A stretch of 64,000 nt of DNA from Clavulina sp. PMI_390 (Eukaryota > Basidiomycota > Agaricomycetes > Cantharellales > Hydnaceae): NCBI GenBank assembly GCA_015039315.1, contig WIDE01000040.1:103287-167286 (forward strand), read 5' to 3'. Both the position numbers and the translations under genes were made by a program. Shown here piece after piece: positions 21,701 to 33,039 of this stretch; positions within the stretch are counted from its first letter, which is position 1, and the number at the start of each line of letters is the position of its first letter. Under the pieces are notes generated by a model that did not search any database, was not told where the DNA came from, and was given only the letters and a program-made list of their open reading frames with translations.

Positions 21701-23599
21701 GTTGGAGACGACTCGGCACTTGATCTAAGTCTGCGTTTGGAGCTGGCAAGACATAATAGTCTTACGCAAGAACGGGCGGGTACTGGGGAAAGACTGTTCG
21801 GACGGCACTTGGCACCAGAGGAATCAATTGTTGAAGGTGAGCTGCCGTAATTCGTGGTAGTCGGTCTGTACTAATCCAATTCGATGTTCTAGACGGCGAA
21901 GATAGCTCGACTATCCGACATGCTCCCTCCACTATCGAACGGGTCCCATCCCCGTCCCCCTCTGCCATGCTCTATAGACCTCAGTCACCCGACATTCCAA
22001 CTCGGCCAACGAGCGCGTTGAGCGTACGCCGGCCAATGGGCCCACGGGATCTGGCTCGTGCCTCAAGCATTAACGCAAGTGACATTGAAGTTGCCCTCGA
22101 GCGCACACTTTCCCAGATGGACCATGGTTCATCTGCCTTGACTGGTGCTATACCCAGTACCAACGCTAGCGCCACCTTCCGCCCTCGAACTCCCTCCCCG
22201 CCCCCTACACTTCCCCCACTTCGTCTATCTCCCCGAAAACCTGTCCCGCTTCTCGAACCGGAATTTGTCGAACCCGAAGAAGATACTTCTGCGACATCTA
22301 TTATGCCTATCACCCCTGAACCCGTTGAACACCGACCACCCGTCGAGCCTCTGTCCATTAAGAAGCGGAGTACAGAGGGCCCTGGCTCACCTGTAAAGGA
22401 GCTTGGAAGGACCCTGAGTTCCGCAGATCGACCCGACGACGAGCTGTTCTCTTCAATGTTCGCAGGGGCATCAACGTCAACCCCTTTCCGTGCAGCGTCA
22501 ACATCATCAAAACCTCTGTTTGGTAGCAATCCTACTGCGAGAGTAGCTTCGCTAGCCGAAGAAACTTGGGAGGATGTTAGTATGGGCACTCATGAATCAT
22601 TGGAACTATTGCTGACGTGGACCAACCTCGGATGCTATCTCTAGATTGAACGTTCTCAACGCCAAATCAAGCGCATTCGCCTCGAGGTTGATGATTTAGA
22701 TGCAGGGAACCGCAATGTTTCTAGGCCAGCATCGCCGACGAAGCGGCCCTTGTCGATTGCACGAGCACCCGTTGTAGGTCCAGCTTATTTAAGCTATCTT
22801 CTCTCTCGATTGACGAAACGTGTTTATGTAGAACGCCGCCGCCGAAGCCCGCATGGAAGAGATGCGCCTCCTAATTGAGAAGGGGCGAGGAACCACCCCC
22901 CTTCGAGGTGCCAGTCCATCGCCATTCAACGGTCCTTCTAATGGATCCGGGCCCTCGGATGTCCATCACCTCAAAAACCTTGTTAATGATGCCGAAACCG
23001 ACCTTCAGAAAGCTGCACATGCCCATCAGGCTTTGCGGGATGCAATCAAGTTTGTGGAGGCCGACTCGAAGGATGTGAGTTATTTAGGCACAATCACTTC
23101 TCATTATCATACTCTTGCCTAATGCTAACATGTGCTACTTCTGACCTACAGAAGGAGGCTGAGCTCATTCGCACCCGAAACGAGCTGGAGCACTGCAAGC
23201 GGCAGCTCGATCTGGTGAAACAATTGCTCGCCGATGCAACATCCGAGAACGAGATCATGTATGACGTGAGTACCTATCCTAGATCCTTGAACCTTCCTCT
23301 CGCTGATTTTGTGAGCAGGCTTTCAATGAGGAACTCGATGGGATGTTCCGCGATGCTGAGCTTCCCCAAGATGAGGCATGGGACGCAATGGTCACGGATC
23401 TTAGGACGACCAAGGACGAGCGAAATACTCTTACCAAAGAGAACAAGTCGTTAAAACGAAGCCTTGAGCTAGCCCAACTTCAAAATGAACAGTGCGTACA
23501 CTAGTCGATTACTTTCCTCTGAGCACCTCCGAGATGGATTACTGACTGCGTTGTCATAGATGGGGCGCACTATTACGCGCACATGGCTTGATCCCTTAA
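18738..23599 (+). CDS. Rho guanine nucleotide exchange factor (DH-PH), 16 exons
   Basis: CDS join(18738..18900,18971..19104,19172..19471,19538..19654,19710..19812,19878..20032,20096..20426,20492..20796,20848..21052,21141..21836,21893..22575,22645..22773,22832..23074,23152..23265,23319..23491,23560..23599), 1296 aa. The DH domain runs about residues 105-325: SLADVIQELVKTERNYVQKL, then GLLMEPVQRMPRYTLLFE, the most conserved helix. A PH-like region follows (about 325-535: TLFLFDDRLLIAKR, FLENLWTAQAMYRAK). Next are Ser/Pro-rich regulatory sequence, a short basic segment at about 1065-1107, and a C-terminal coiled coil (about 1108-1290: ELIRTRNELEHCKRQLDLVK, TKENKSLKRSLELAQLQ). Such proteins load GTP on Rho-type GTPases at the cortex. 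All exons keep phase; the last codes only QWGALLRAHGLIP and stop. The start ATG at 18738 is the first consistent one. Confidence 0.9.
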
Positions 23600-24478
23600 T
23601 GAGCTCGTGCAGGTTCCACGACTCACTTCCGCTCACTATCTTTAACCTTTTCTGGTTCATCTAGTAATCTATCTGGTCCCGTTCTTTGCTCGCATTTCAA
23701 TGTACCATCAATCAAGGGTCCGATTTCTTCTGTAATGGCATTTTCGTCCGTCGATTCTCTTAGCGTCGGCTCAGTGGTTTTACAGTAATTTGGTTGCAAA
23801 ACTTCTCTTGGCCCAACATTACTCTTTAGCCTCTCTACAATCATACGCATCGAGGAGATTCCCTTCCCAAGTGGGTGCTCTTTTTGCACAGCATCGATGC
23901 CTGCCCATCATCCAAATTCTACCGAGTTTCTCGGGACTCTCGGCGCTGACCGTGCAAACCCTCCGCCCCTGCTCGTCACCATTATATGAGCGGATATGGA
24001 CCATGATCAAGGCTTGAATATTTCTGTGGGGGAGTTGACGAGTCTAGCGCCGGACTTTTCTCCTTAAGATTTAAGATGACAGCCATAGCGTCTGTCCGAG
24101 TCCCCTCTATTAGCGTCAATCATTCTAGCACAGACTCAGCGCTACACCGCTATCAATACCAGCAATATAAGTATGAGGTGAGGCGTTCTCCACATGCGCC
24201 TGTGGCCTAAACCCTTCCCCTTGAGTTTGATGAGGTTTGAACACAAGCGCTTGTTGACCAGTAGACTGGGTCGTAAGTAGCTTTGCATCAATGATCAGGC
24301 TCGTTGATAGACCGAATTTTCTGCAGGTATCAGTAATGCCCTTAAAGAGATCAACATCAGACTTCCTCTCACCGATGATGAGTATTCGCCCGAAGAAGTA
24401 AGCAATCAATCAGAACATCTTTCCAAGCTCATTCCAATAGCTATCCTGCCTTAGGAAAGTGCGAGAAACGAGCGTCAA
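23600..24478. other. intergenic region with possible minus-strand coding remnants
   Basis: Lies between the RhoGEF (+) and the kinase-like gene (+). Three minus-strand pieces read like protein rather than noise: 24125-24409 (…DVDLFKGITDTCRKFGLSTS…), about 23990-24130 (…DAMAVILNLKEKSPALD…) and 23623-23889 (…KEHPLGKGISSMRMIVE…, ending KVKDSERK). They sit in different frames. I could not join them with confident splice sites, and no family is recognised. Could be an unrecognised multi-exon gene divergent from the kinase-like gene, or a decayed one. Confidence 0.25.
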
Positions 24479-25851
24479 ATGGCTTCAAGTACATTCTTTG
24501 ACTGGGATATGATCCCTGTTATTACCCCCTATTATCGAGAAAAGTTCGGCATTGATCCACATGGCAATGTGTCTCGATTGGGGTGTGAAGAAATTGTCCT
24601 CCTTCTTGATCGAGTGTACGATGTATGTTTGGCGTTATCCGTTCAATATAGGGTATCTGAACTTCGTTACTTGACCTTTAGCACCTCCAAGTGCAACCCA
24701 GTGGCTCCAAAGAGTATTCAGAAACATTTAGGCTCATGCAAGACTTGTGTTCATCACTCTGTACCCTGCCCACTGCTCTCACATTAGAAGATGTTAAATT
24801 CGATCGGAGAATGGCCATGGGAAGAGGGACTAATAGTACATTATATCGTTGTAGAGCGGAGGGACGTTTTGCGGTCGCGCGAGAAGTATTCATGACTAGT
24901 GAAGAAAGTAGGGGTTCACTAGGACGCCGAATCACACAAGTCCGTATTCTCATGCTTCTGCGATGTTGAACTCATCATTTGGCGTAGCTTATAAATCGTG
25001 AAGCTATCGTGCACTCACAGCTGCAGCATCCCAACATCATCCCCTTTTTAGGGGTGTATCCAGAGCAGACGGAAGCGCCTCCACTCATCATCATGCCATA
25101 CATGGAATCGGGATCACTAATGAGTTGGATAGCGGAGCGACGCATCGGACTACGAGAACTCAAGGCTATTGTGAATATTTCCACCGTTCCCTTGATTTGT
25201 ACACTGAACAGGGAGCTCATCTCTGCACAACACTTACCAGGCTTTTGGTATTGGCCGAGGGGTGGCATACCTCCATTCGCGAGAGCCACAGCTAATACAC
25301 TGGAACCTTCACCCTGTGAGTGCTTGGGGATTTTTTTTTCCTTGTTGGCTCGTTAAAAAACGTCCCCGCCCCTCAAACACACGCGCGCGTATTAATACGC
25401 GAATTCCTGGAATTGATAGGCCAATGTTCTTCTGGACAATTCTGGAAATCCACTATTGTGTGACTTTGGATTCACTCCACTCCGCCGTGAAGTCAGTCAG
25501 ATACGCATGATCGGGCAGGAAAGTGGCAAGATTCGATTCCTGGCTCCAGAGCTTTCCTCCTCTGTGCAGAACCGCTTTCGTAGGAGCCCAGAGAGCGACA
25601 TATTCTCTTTTGCGATGATTTTGTTTAGCATGTGGAGCGGTGAAAAACCCTTTGCGATGATTCATAGGGAGTGGGAGGTAGCCGCAAGCTTGGCTAAAGG
25701 TCGTAGGCCGAACCGGCCAGTGGCGTCCGTTCTTCCTCCGAAAATAAGTCGAGCGCTTTGGAAATTGCTACTCAGCATGTGGGCGCAAGATCCAAATGAA
25801 AGGCCCTCGATCAGTGATGTCTTATCGAGCTTGGAACATACGTTTCAATGA
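24479..25851 (+). CDS. kinase-fold protein with degenerate catalytic loop (probable pseudokinase)
   Basis: CDS join(24479..24622,24682..24939,24988..25170,25241..25315,25420..25851), 363 aa. A short N-terminal region precedes a protein-kinase fold of the tyrosine-kinase-like type common in mushrooms: glycine loop MGRGTNSTLYRCR (about 94-106), a beta-4/5 region with LQHPNIIPFLGVYPE and MPYMESGSLMSWI, activation segment LLCDFGF (Asp235), then LAPELSS, SFAMILFSMWSGEKPF, and C-lobe MWAQDPNERPSISDVLS. Two catalytic residues are changed: the beta-3 Lys position reads AVAR (Arg115), and the HRD motif reads HWN (Asn217 for the catalytic Asp) in IHWNLHPANVLLD. The metal-binding Asn and DFG Asp are kept. 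The frame is intact, so it is probably expressed and non-catalytic or altered. The second intron has a GTCCGT donor. Confidence 0.78.
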
Positions 25852-26751
25852 TTGTACTAGCTCATCTATTTGACCCTGCGCTGCGTGCGTGCGCTTGTGT
25901 GGCAACTATACTTGATGTGACTGATGTAGATAGCTGGGACCGAGTATATCAGAAATAAACCGCCATAAAATGCTCCTACGTGCTTGATTTGACGACCGAT
26001 GGTGACCTTTCGCTAAGAAATGGTCATCAATTTCTCGACCAAGAGTAGTATGGATTGAGGGCAGGGCATAGTTTAGGTTCTTCCCATATTCCCCCACCCG
26101 CACACTACTCAAAGCGAACTAGACCAGACGGCTCAGAAAATATATAGTTAGACCCGATAGCGGTTAGCCTACATATCATGTAATAAAATCTGTAGTATAG
26201 CTCCCGCCCTAGGCGCCAAAAGTTGGCAGCCCGACGTGGTAAAACCAATTCTCTCTCTCTCTCCCATATTCCCTCACACCGAATAAATCTTCTAATCCTC
26301 TCACCTAGCTGTTATAAATGGACCCTTAAAATATTCTTCCATTCTGCGAAGTACTTCATAAAGACTCCGAATCCCCTCCATCGAGGATTGTGTCAATCAT
26401 TGAACGTGGCTCGCTATACAATCTACTGGAGGAGTAGCCGCTAGATTTGGAATAATTTCAACGCTTTGTGAGCTGTTCTCCGGCCCCTTTTGCACCAGTT
26501 ATCCGACTGACTTCTGTCTAGCTACCAGTGTCCCTCAGGGATTCACTACTCTCACCATCGAGATTAGGAATACAATCACGTGTCTCGCGGTGGAGGGTTC
26601 TGGATATTCATGTGATTGTGTGCTTTAGCTTGAGAGCGTCTTATGTCTAGTCATAATTTGACAAAAATTCTGCTACTGCGCGTGATGTTTGTTATGAAAA
26701 GTCTCTAGAGCCACTAATCATGGTGTTTACATTAAGGGGTTTCACGATAGG

Positions 26752-27059
26752 ATAAAGCAGTTTGCCAAGCATTTATGAAGTTTTGTAAAGCAAGTCGCAA
26801 AGCACTCTGCCTTATGACCTGCTTTGGTCGTTGCTTAGAACTCTGGAGCTCTAAGCAGCAACTAAAGCATGACTGAAGCAAGCAGAAACGCTTGGGAAGT
26901 GTCAGAAAAAGTGATAATACGCCCCTCTATGCCCATACGATCATTAATACGCCCATTTCTGGCTGAAGAGGCTGGTGCTGGCTCGGAGGTGAGGGATTAT
27001 TGGATCGGGTAGGGGGGACTTCACTGTGGAGCACGCGGTAAGGCAAGCTGCTGCTTTAC
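26752..27059. repeat. candidate degenerate miniature inverted-repeat element
   Basis: The left edge reads ATAAAGCAGTTTGCC (26752-26766). The reverse complement of the right edge (about 27042-27060) reads AGTAAAGCAGCAGCTTGCC. The two match imperfectly over about 15 bases. Inside are further AAAGCA/TGCTTT motifs and a 19-bp hairpin. No target-site duplication could be fixed with confidence and there is no coding capacity. Confidence 0.25.
26821..26868. repeat. hairpin, 19-bp arms and 10-nt loop
   Basis: Arms at 26821-26839 (GCTTTGGTCGTTGCTTAGA) and 26850-26868 (TCTAAGCAGCAACTAAAGC) pair at 16 Watson-Crick positions plus 2 G-T pairs and one mismatch. It could be part of a degenerate transposon or fold as RNA. 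No transcript evidence. Confidence 0.6.
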
Positions 27060-27607
27060 TACCTGCTTTACTCTAGTATGAACCCCCTATCGCTTTGAGC
27101 CACAGACACCTGGAAGCCCCCAGCAGCAATTAGTTATTTGAGCAATGGGGTGCTTGAGCACATACACCGATGTTTCTCTTCAATCGCTGGCCAGATTGCT
27201 GAGAAATCTGGGATATATGACAGTTTCTGAACCGTGCTTGAGACCAATCCCTAAGTTCTGGCGTCAATTTAGTGACTGGATGCATCAATTATGCCATCCT
27301 TTTGTATGGAGCTCATAGTCGCCAAACGCACATCGAGGTTTGATAAAGGTCTTCGAGGCATCCAATCAAATGCATATTAATAACTATGGGTTGCAGAGTA
27401 TGTTGAGGAAGAATAATTGATTTGCCAAGAGATATTGCAGCTGAAACATGTAGAGTCTATGATGGCGAGGTGGCATATCACAAGCTTTTTTGCGAGGAAG
27501 TAGCAGGATACCATGAAGATGCTTGAAGAGGATGGGATAGGATGAAGGAAGATTCACACGGAAGGATGGAAGAAACTGGAGCGTTAAAGTTACAAGAGTG
27601 ACATGTA

Positions 27608-30600
27608 CTAGCTTCCACGCCGGGAAGTACCGGCACCACTGGTGGCCCCCACTGACGTGCGCGAAACGGTCGGCGTTAGCGACTTTGAGCCAACAGAATC
27701 ACTGCCATTGTTGATCGCGTTCGGAGGTGTAGCGCGCCTGCCCGCGCTAATCCACGTTGGTGACAAGAATTGTGAATTCGTCGAGGTATTATTTGGCGAA
27801 GGAGTTTGACGATATTGGCGGTGATTTTGATGATTATGGGAACGAGAGTTGGATGGCGAGGGTGTTCTAGAGTTCGCAGTGCTCCGTGGTGGAGAGGGGG
27901 AAGGGGTCTGTTGAGAATGTGGCGATTGGGAGCTTCTTCGCCTTCTTCTTGAGAGAGCCATGAGAGATTTTCGGAATAGTGAGCGTTCACGGGCAGCGGG
28001 TGGAGTGTTCGTGATCCCCTTCCCAATATAGGAATAAGTGTAAGGGAATTCATCCTCGTTCTCGTCCTCGTCCTCGTCAGCAGCCGCGCGCGCCCCAAAG
28101 TCATCCAAACTGACAGAGAAGTGGTCGTTTGTTTGCATATCCAGGCTCACTCGGACGCCATCAGTATAAATCGTCGGGGCAGCGGAAGGAGAGGGGTCTC
28201 GGTCGAGGGGTTTGGCGGGAATCGCGCCAAGGTTAGCTTTTGCAGGCACCCTAGGGTGAGTCTCAACACTGCTAAAGTCAGTATGCGCCGCGGAGTTGGT
28301 GTCGTCCCTCTCCCACCCGCTCTCTGCGTACTCATCTTCCCCTTCTCCGTCCAGGTCAGAGTCATCCCTGTCATATCCCTGAGGATTTTCGTGTTGCGCG
28401 ATAGCTTCATCAGCCAGATCAAAGACTGTACGCTTTCGCTTTGCCATGGCGCTCTTCGTAGTGGGGCTCGGTGTAGCACCACCTCCCATTGTAGCGCTTC
28501 TCCTCGGCGTATTTACAAGCACGGAGGAAGACATGGAGACAACGCCAACGGGGGAGGAGGAAAGCAGGTCGGGATGTTGTTGAGTGCCAAGCATCGGATC
28601 GTGGCCAGGGAGGGATCGAGTGCGCCTATGCTGCGAAGGCGAAGAAAGAGAGCGTCGCATGGCTTCCGAGGCGGCCCCGTTGCTGGGTGCAGCACCTATC
28701 ATGAGTTGTCCTTGACTCTCCTCTGACATCCTCCCAAGCACGGAACCCTCAACGCTCGCACTCGCTCCTATACTTGTGCCTACACCTGCATTTGCACTGG
28801 CACCGTTGTTCCCACTAACGAACCCATAGGCAGCGTACACGCTTTTCACCACACGTCTTTTCCTTGGCGTTAGATCCCGGTCCCGATCGCTAGCGTGGTC
28901 GCTCGAATTTGTCGTCAGCGCCGATGTTGTGCGTTTTCTCGAACTCGCGCTTGAGGAAGCTGCGGCTGGAGCAGGGACGGCAAACAGCTCGCCATTGATT
29001 TGCGCCTGGGCACGAGTGCTGAGTATCGCATCTGACATGACGTCTCTGATGCCGCGATCGACGACCAAACGCATCGCGGGTGTACTCCGTGCCTGCGCCG
29101 TTCGGCGAGGAATAGGGATTGAAGAAGGACCGCTGCTAGGGGAAGTGGTGCTGGTGGAGGGTTGATGAGATGACGAAGAAGGGCCGGCACCTTCTGACGA
29201 TGCAGATGGCCCAAACAGCGATGCGAGTGAGGCCGTAGAAAGCCGCTTGATCGTTGAAGGGTGGCGGGTGATCGTAGGTACGGGCGCTGATGACGATGTT
29301 GATGCATTGGTAGAGTGGGCCTTGACTGGCGAATCGACGCCTGCAGAGACCGGAGCACCTGTGATTGGAACAGGAGGAATATAGCCACTTGAGGTACGCG
29401 AAACGCTCGTACTGGTGGTAGGCGCAACGATCGATGCAGAGGAAGGCACTGGTGTCACGGCTACACTCGTATTTGACGAACTGCCGCCACCAAAGAACGA
29501 TTGCCTCTTCTTTGGCGTAAGAGACCCAATCACACCTGATGTTGTGTTGCTTGACTCTTCAAGGATATCCAAACTCGATTTAGGCATCTCGATAGGAGAT
29601 GACGGTTTGGAGGAGGAAGCAGACGATGGGGATGTCGAGGGAGGCTCCGTTTTCCTTGGTTGATCTTGCGAGGCGATCATCAGGGCTTTCATCCACATCA
29701 AGCGTTCGTCTTGGCACGAGGCAGTCAGCTCAAACTCGTGGGTGCGATGGCGGAGCTTGAATGAATTGGGGGGAGCAACTGATAATGAGGATCAATGTCA
29801 GCACGCTGTGCAAAACTTGTCAGAAGCGAGAGGGGTCTACTTACAATCGTCATCACACCCAAGAACCACACATCCTCGCGCCCCAAACCAATGCCATAGA
29901 ATATACCGCCCGTTCTTCCGTACTTTGACAAGCAAGATATACTCTTTATACAAGAAGACCGCGACGAATTTCACTTTGCCCGAAGACGAGACAGAAGAAC
30001 CACCACTCGTGCTGAATGGATCTACGACAGTCGCATAAGATGCTTCCAGGGAAGAAGCGAGTGTGCACGGGCCAAGTGACTTGAGGAACGTCTGCGAGAT
30101 GATCTACCCAGCCGCGCAAGGGATTGTATAAAAGATGTGTCATGATATGCTATGAGAAGATGAAATGATTGTACGTACCGGATGCCCGTCTAAGCGTTCT
30201 GCGACGAGCGCACTTTTCGCTAGCACCTCGCGCTGCTCCTGCGCTGCGTCCACAGCAAGCGCAACTCTTCTCGTCGCAGCAATCGCATCTTCTAATCCTT
30301 CCCCAGCATCTCTCACTCTCACACTCAACTCCACCCTTTGCTTCTCTTCTCCTTCTTGACCACTCTCATTGACAGCGGCGGAGACCAGTGACGCCGGCAT
30401 GGATTCTGGAAGGCGAAGTTGCGCGAGTAAAAGTGGATACCGACAGACTCTCTGAATAGGCTTGATGAGTAGATCGCGGAATGCGAGCGGTTTTGATGGG
30501 GGAGGTGGAACATGGAATGACGACGAGGCGTTCGAGCTGGTATTGACAGGAGAGACGGAGTGGATGTTGGTAGTGTTGATAGGGGATGGTGTGTTAGGTG

Positions 30601-33039
30601 CCGAGAGGGATGTACGGGGTGTTGATGATGTGAGTACAGTGGTGGGTATCATCATGGATGGTGGTATAGGGGGAACAGGTGGGATACTGCTATCATTTGT
30701 GTTGGTGGTGGTGGCATTGGGATATAGTTGCGAGGATGAAGGGGATGGAGTGGCGGGTGCAGAAGGGGGCAAGGAGGATACGTCTGATATTGCAGTTGTT
30801 GACGGAGTAGGTGAGGATTTCGAGGACGTCATAGCGAGCGCTACTGGAAGGTATGATGGTAGGTCTGTCGTAGATGCTGATGGGCTAGGCGACTGCTTGG
30901 TGCTACTTGTTCGCGAGGGGGACTTTCTCAATGATCGACGAAGCGACTTGAAGCTCGAGCGAGGCGTCAGCGAAAAATTTGACGTCCATCCACCGCCTCC
31001 ACCTGATCCCGATGCGGTGGCCGTTGTCGATTCGTCGACACCATTGACATTGATGGTTGCTGCAGCATTGGGGAGGAGGCCACCGAATTCCGTCGTGCTA
31101 GTATTCGCAGGCTCAGAATCTCTGGGTAAGGTTATAGAGACCCTCTTTCGGGACTGAGTCTTCTTCAATGGAGGCGCAGTTTGCTGAGAGGTTGAGGCTC
31201 CAGATATAACGGGATCCGCAGCAGAGGATGATGGAACAGAAGTCTTCTCGCTAGGTGCCATAGGACTGTTCGCTGCAGCCGTCCCACTAGCAGCAGCCTG
31301 CTGCTCAAATGCCGCATACTCGGTCGAGTTCTGGATCGGGCGCAAAACATCCAGAACATCGCCATGCGCAGAACAGTACGTATCATACGCGGTCCCATGC
31401 TCATCCTACAGAATACATTTTTGCATGCGGGGAAAAAGAGAGCGTGAGACGAATGATGCACCCAGACGGAGGGAAGTAATACAATTATCGGGGATTGGTT
31501 TGAGGGGGAAAAGCTTCGAAATACGTACAAAGTCACGAAACACGCCGGCTGCGCATGCCAGCAGCTCAACAACGTCCCGCTCGTTCGGAGAGCTGCTCTC
31601 GCCGGTACCGCTCTGGATCGCGCCTTGCACGGAGGGATGCAGGTCTTGAAGGGCGCGCGCGAGTGGGTTATGGGTGTCGAGAAGTTGGGAGATGTTTAGT
31701 CGGTTCATGATGGGTTGTTCTTTTTGTTGTTGGTTTGATCCTTGAGCGCTGTTAGATGCCAGCAGAGCAAGGGAGAGCGCGCGATCCGAGGTGAATGACT
31801 GGGCGTATCTCTGAGTCCAGTCAAGTGTTGTGGATAGGTACAGTCAATATCGACATGTCAAGAAGTTGAAATTGGGAACCACGCACCGCCAGCAGTTTAA
31901 GGTCCGCAACGTATGACTGCTCGCTCTCAATCAGCTCGAGCAACGCGTGCATCGTTCGCTGTACCGCGCGACTCAGCGTCGTGCCCCTTGCCCTGCCCCC
32001 ACCACCACTACCACCACCAACACCGCTCATTGACGCGTGTCCGTTCGTACTAGGGATACCACCGTGCGTGAACGCAGAAGCATGAGATACGGAGATGGAG
32101 TCGACCGGGCTAGAAACGATGGCGCCATCATCAATCACGGCGTTGGAGAGTGGTGGCTCACTCGGTGGCGGCGCCAGTGGTGGAGCGTGCACGTCGATAG
32201 CGATGAAGGGCGGTTGGATCGGTCGAGAGTGGAGTAGACGTGGTGGGTGATGAGATTCAGAGTTGGGCGGTGGACCCTGTATAAGAAAAAGAAAGAGAGC
32301 AACAATTCCGGAGAATGAAAACGGGTAGCTCATACTATAGATCGGCCGCCGGATCGACCATGGTAAGAAGGACACTTACGAGTATGTCTAGGGAAAGTGG
32401 AGGCTCTAGTGTGGGGTGTTTTAGCCTAATAATAGGGTTGGTGCTGGTATTATTATTACTATTGGTGGTAGTAGTTGGTAGAGGCGGTGGAGGTTCCCGT
32501 GAGCGTGAAGAAAGAAACGAGCTGGGGAGAGATGCGCGACGCGGACGTCTTTTCGTGGGAGGAGATAGATGATGGGTTGGATGATTCGTTGATGCCGCAC
32601 GTAGGGCTGCTTTCTTCGCAGAATTGGACGAAGAAGGCCTTGCAACTAGGCCGATGTGGGAGTGAGTTTCCACTGGCGTTGTATTACGGGCAATCTCGGG
32701 GGATTCGGGCGCTTGAGGAAATGAGGTAGGTGCAAAAGCATCTGCTCGCTTTAGGTTGGGCCGCGACACTTTGGGAGTGAGCGTGTGGTGCGAGAAAACA
32801 TCACTGGCTTTTGGAGTGTCTATTGAAGTTCGTTTCACGCCTGAAACGTGCGATATTGGTTCAGACGAAGGGCCGGGCGCGTCTCTATCATCGAGTGCAA
32901 GTGGTCTAAAGTAGTCCTTGGGTGGTGGTGTGGGTGGCAGGGACGGCAATGCAGGTGACACGAGGGGCGGCTCTGCACGTCCAACCGACAACGACGAAGA
33001 CGACTCTGGCGCATGGCTGGGCCGAGCGTGTTTCAGCAT
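27608..33039 (-). CDS. Rho guanine nucleotide exchange factor with split DH domain
   Basis: CDS complement(join(27608..29778,29845..30091,30179..31405,31529..31810,31887..32276,32380..33039)), 1658 aa. The N-terminal ~310 aa are disordered (Pro/Ser/Thr-rich, poly-Asn, poly-Gly). The DH domain starts near 320 (TLSRAVQRTMHALLELIESE) and ends with the signature LLIKPIQRVCRYPLLLAQL. Between its helices lies a low-complexity insertion of about 265 aa (30490-31288). A PH-like part follows (KVKFVAVFLYKEYILLVK, then FELTASCQDERLMWMKALM). The last ~700 aa are Ser/Thr/Pro-rich with acidic and basic patches, likely regulatory. Function by family: activates a Rho-type GTPase in polarity or cell-wall signalling. 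An in-frame TAG lies just upstream of the chosen ATG; a spliced upstream start cannot be excluded. Confidence 0.85.

Larger units (their letters stand above)
25852..27607. other. 1.75-kb gene-poor region
   Basis: No protein gene recognised. Holds a CT dinucleotide run near 26250, a strong hairpin at 26821-26868 and an imperfect terminal-repeat-like pair spanning about 26752-27059. On the plus strand near 27175-27235, SSIAGQIAEKSGI faintly resembles a transposase helix-turn-helix, but stops follow at once. Most likely decayed mobile or intergenic DNA. Confidence 0.35.

Noticed and set aside
21981..22589. 202-codon minus-strand frame antisense to RhoGEF 1
   Set aside because: Shadow of the Ser/Pro-rich exon 11, which joins in phase with its neighbours.
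27170..27240. Possible transposase helix-turn-helix (SSIAGQIAEKSGI)
   Set aside because: Only about 13 residues before a stop; too short to support a transposase call.
30462..31157. 231-codon plus-strand frame antisense to RhoGEF 2
   Set aside because: Gly/Val/Asp-rich mirror of the Ser/Thr/Pro insert; no independent support.
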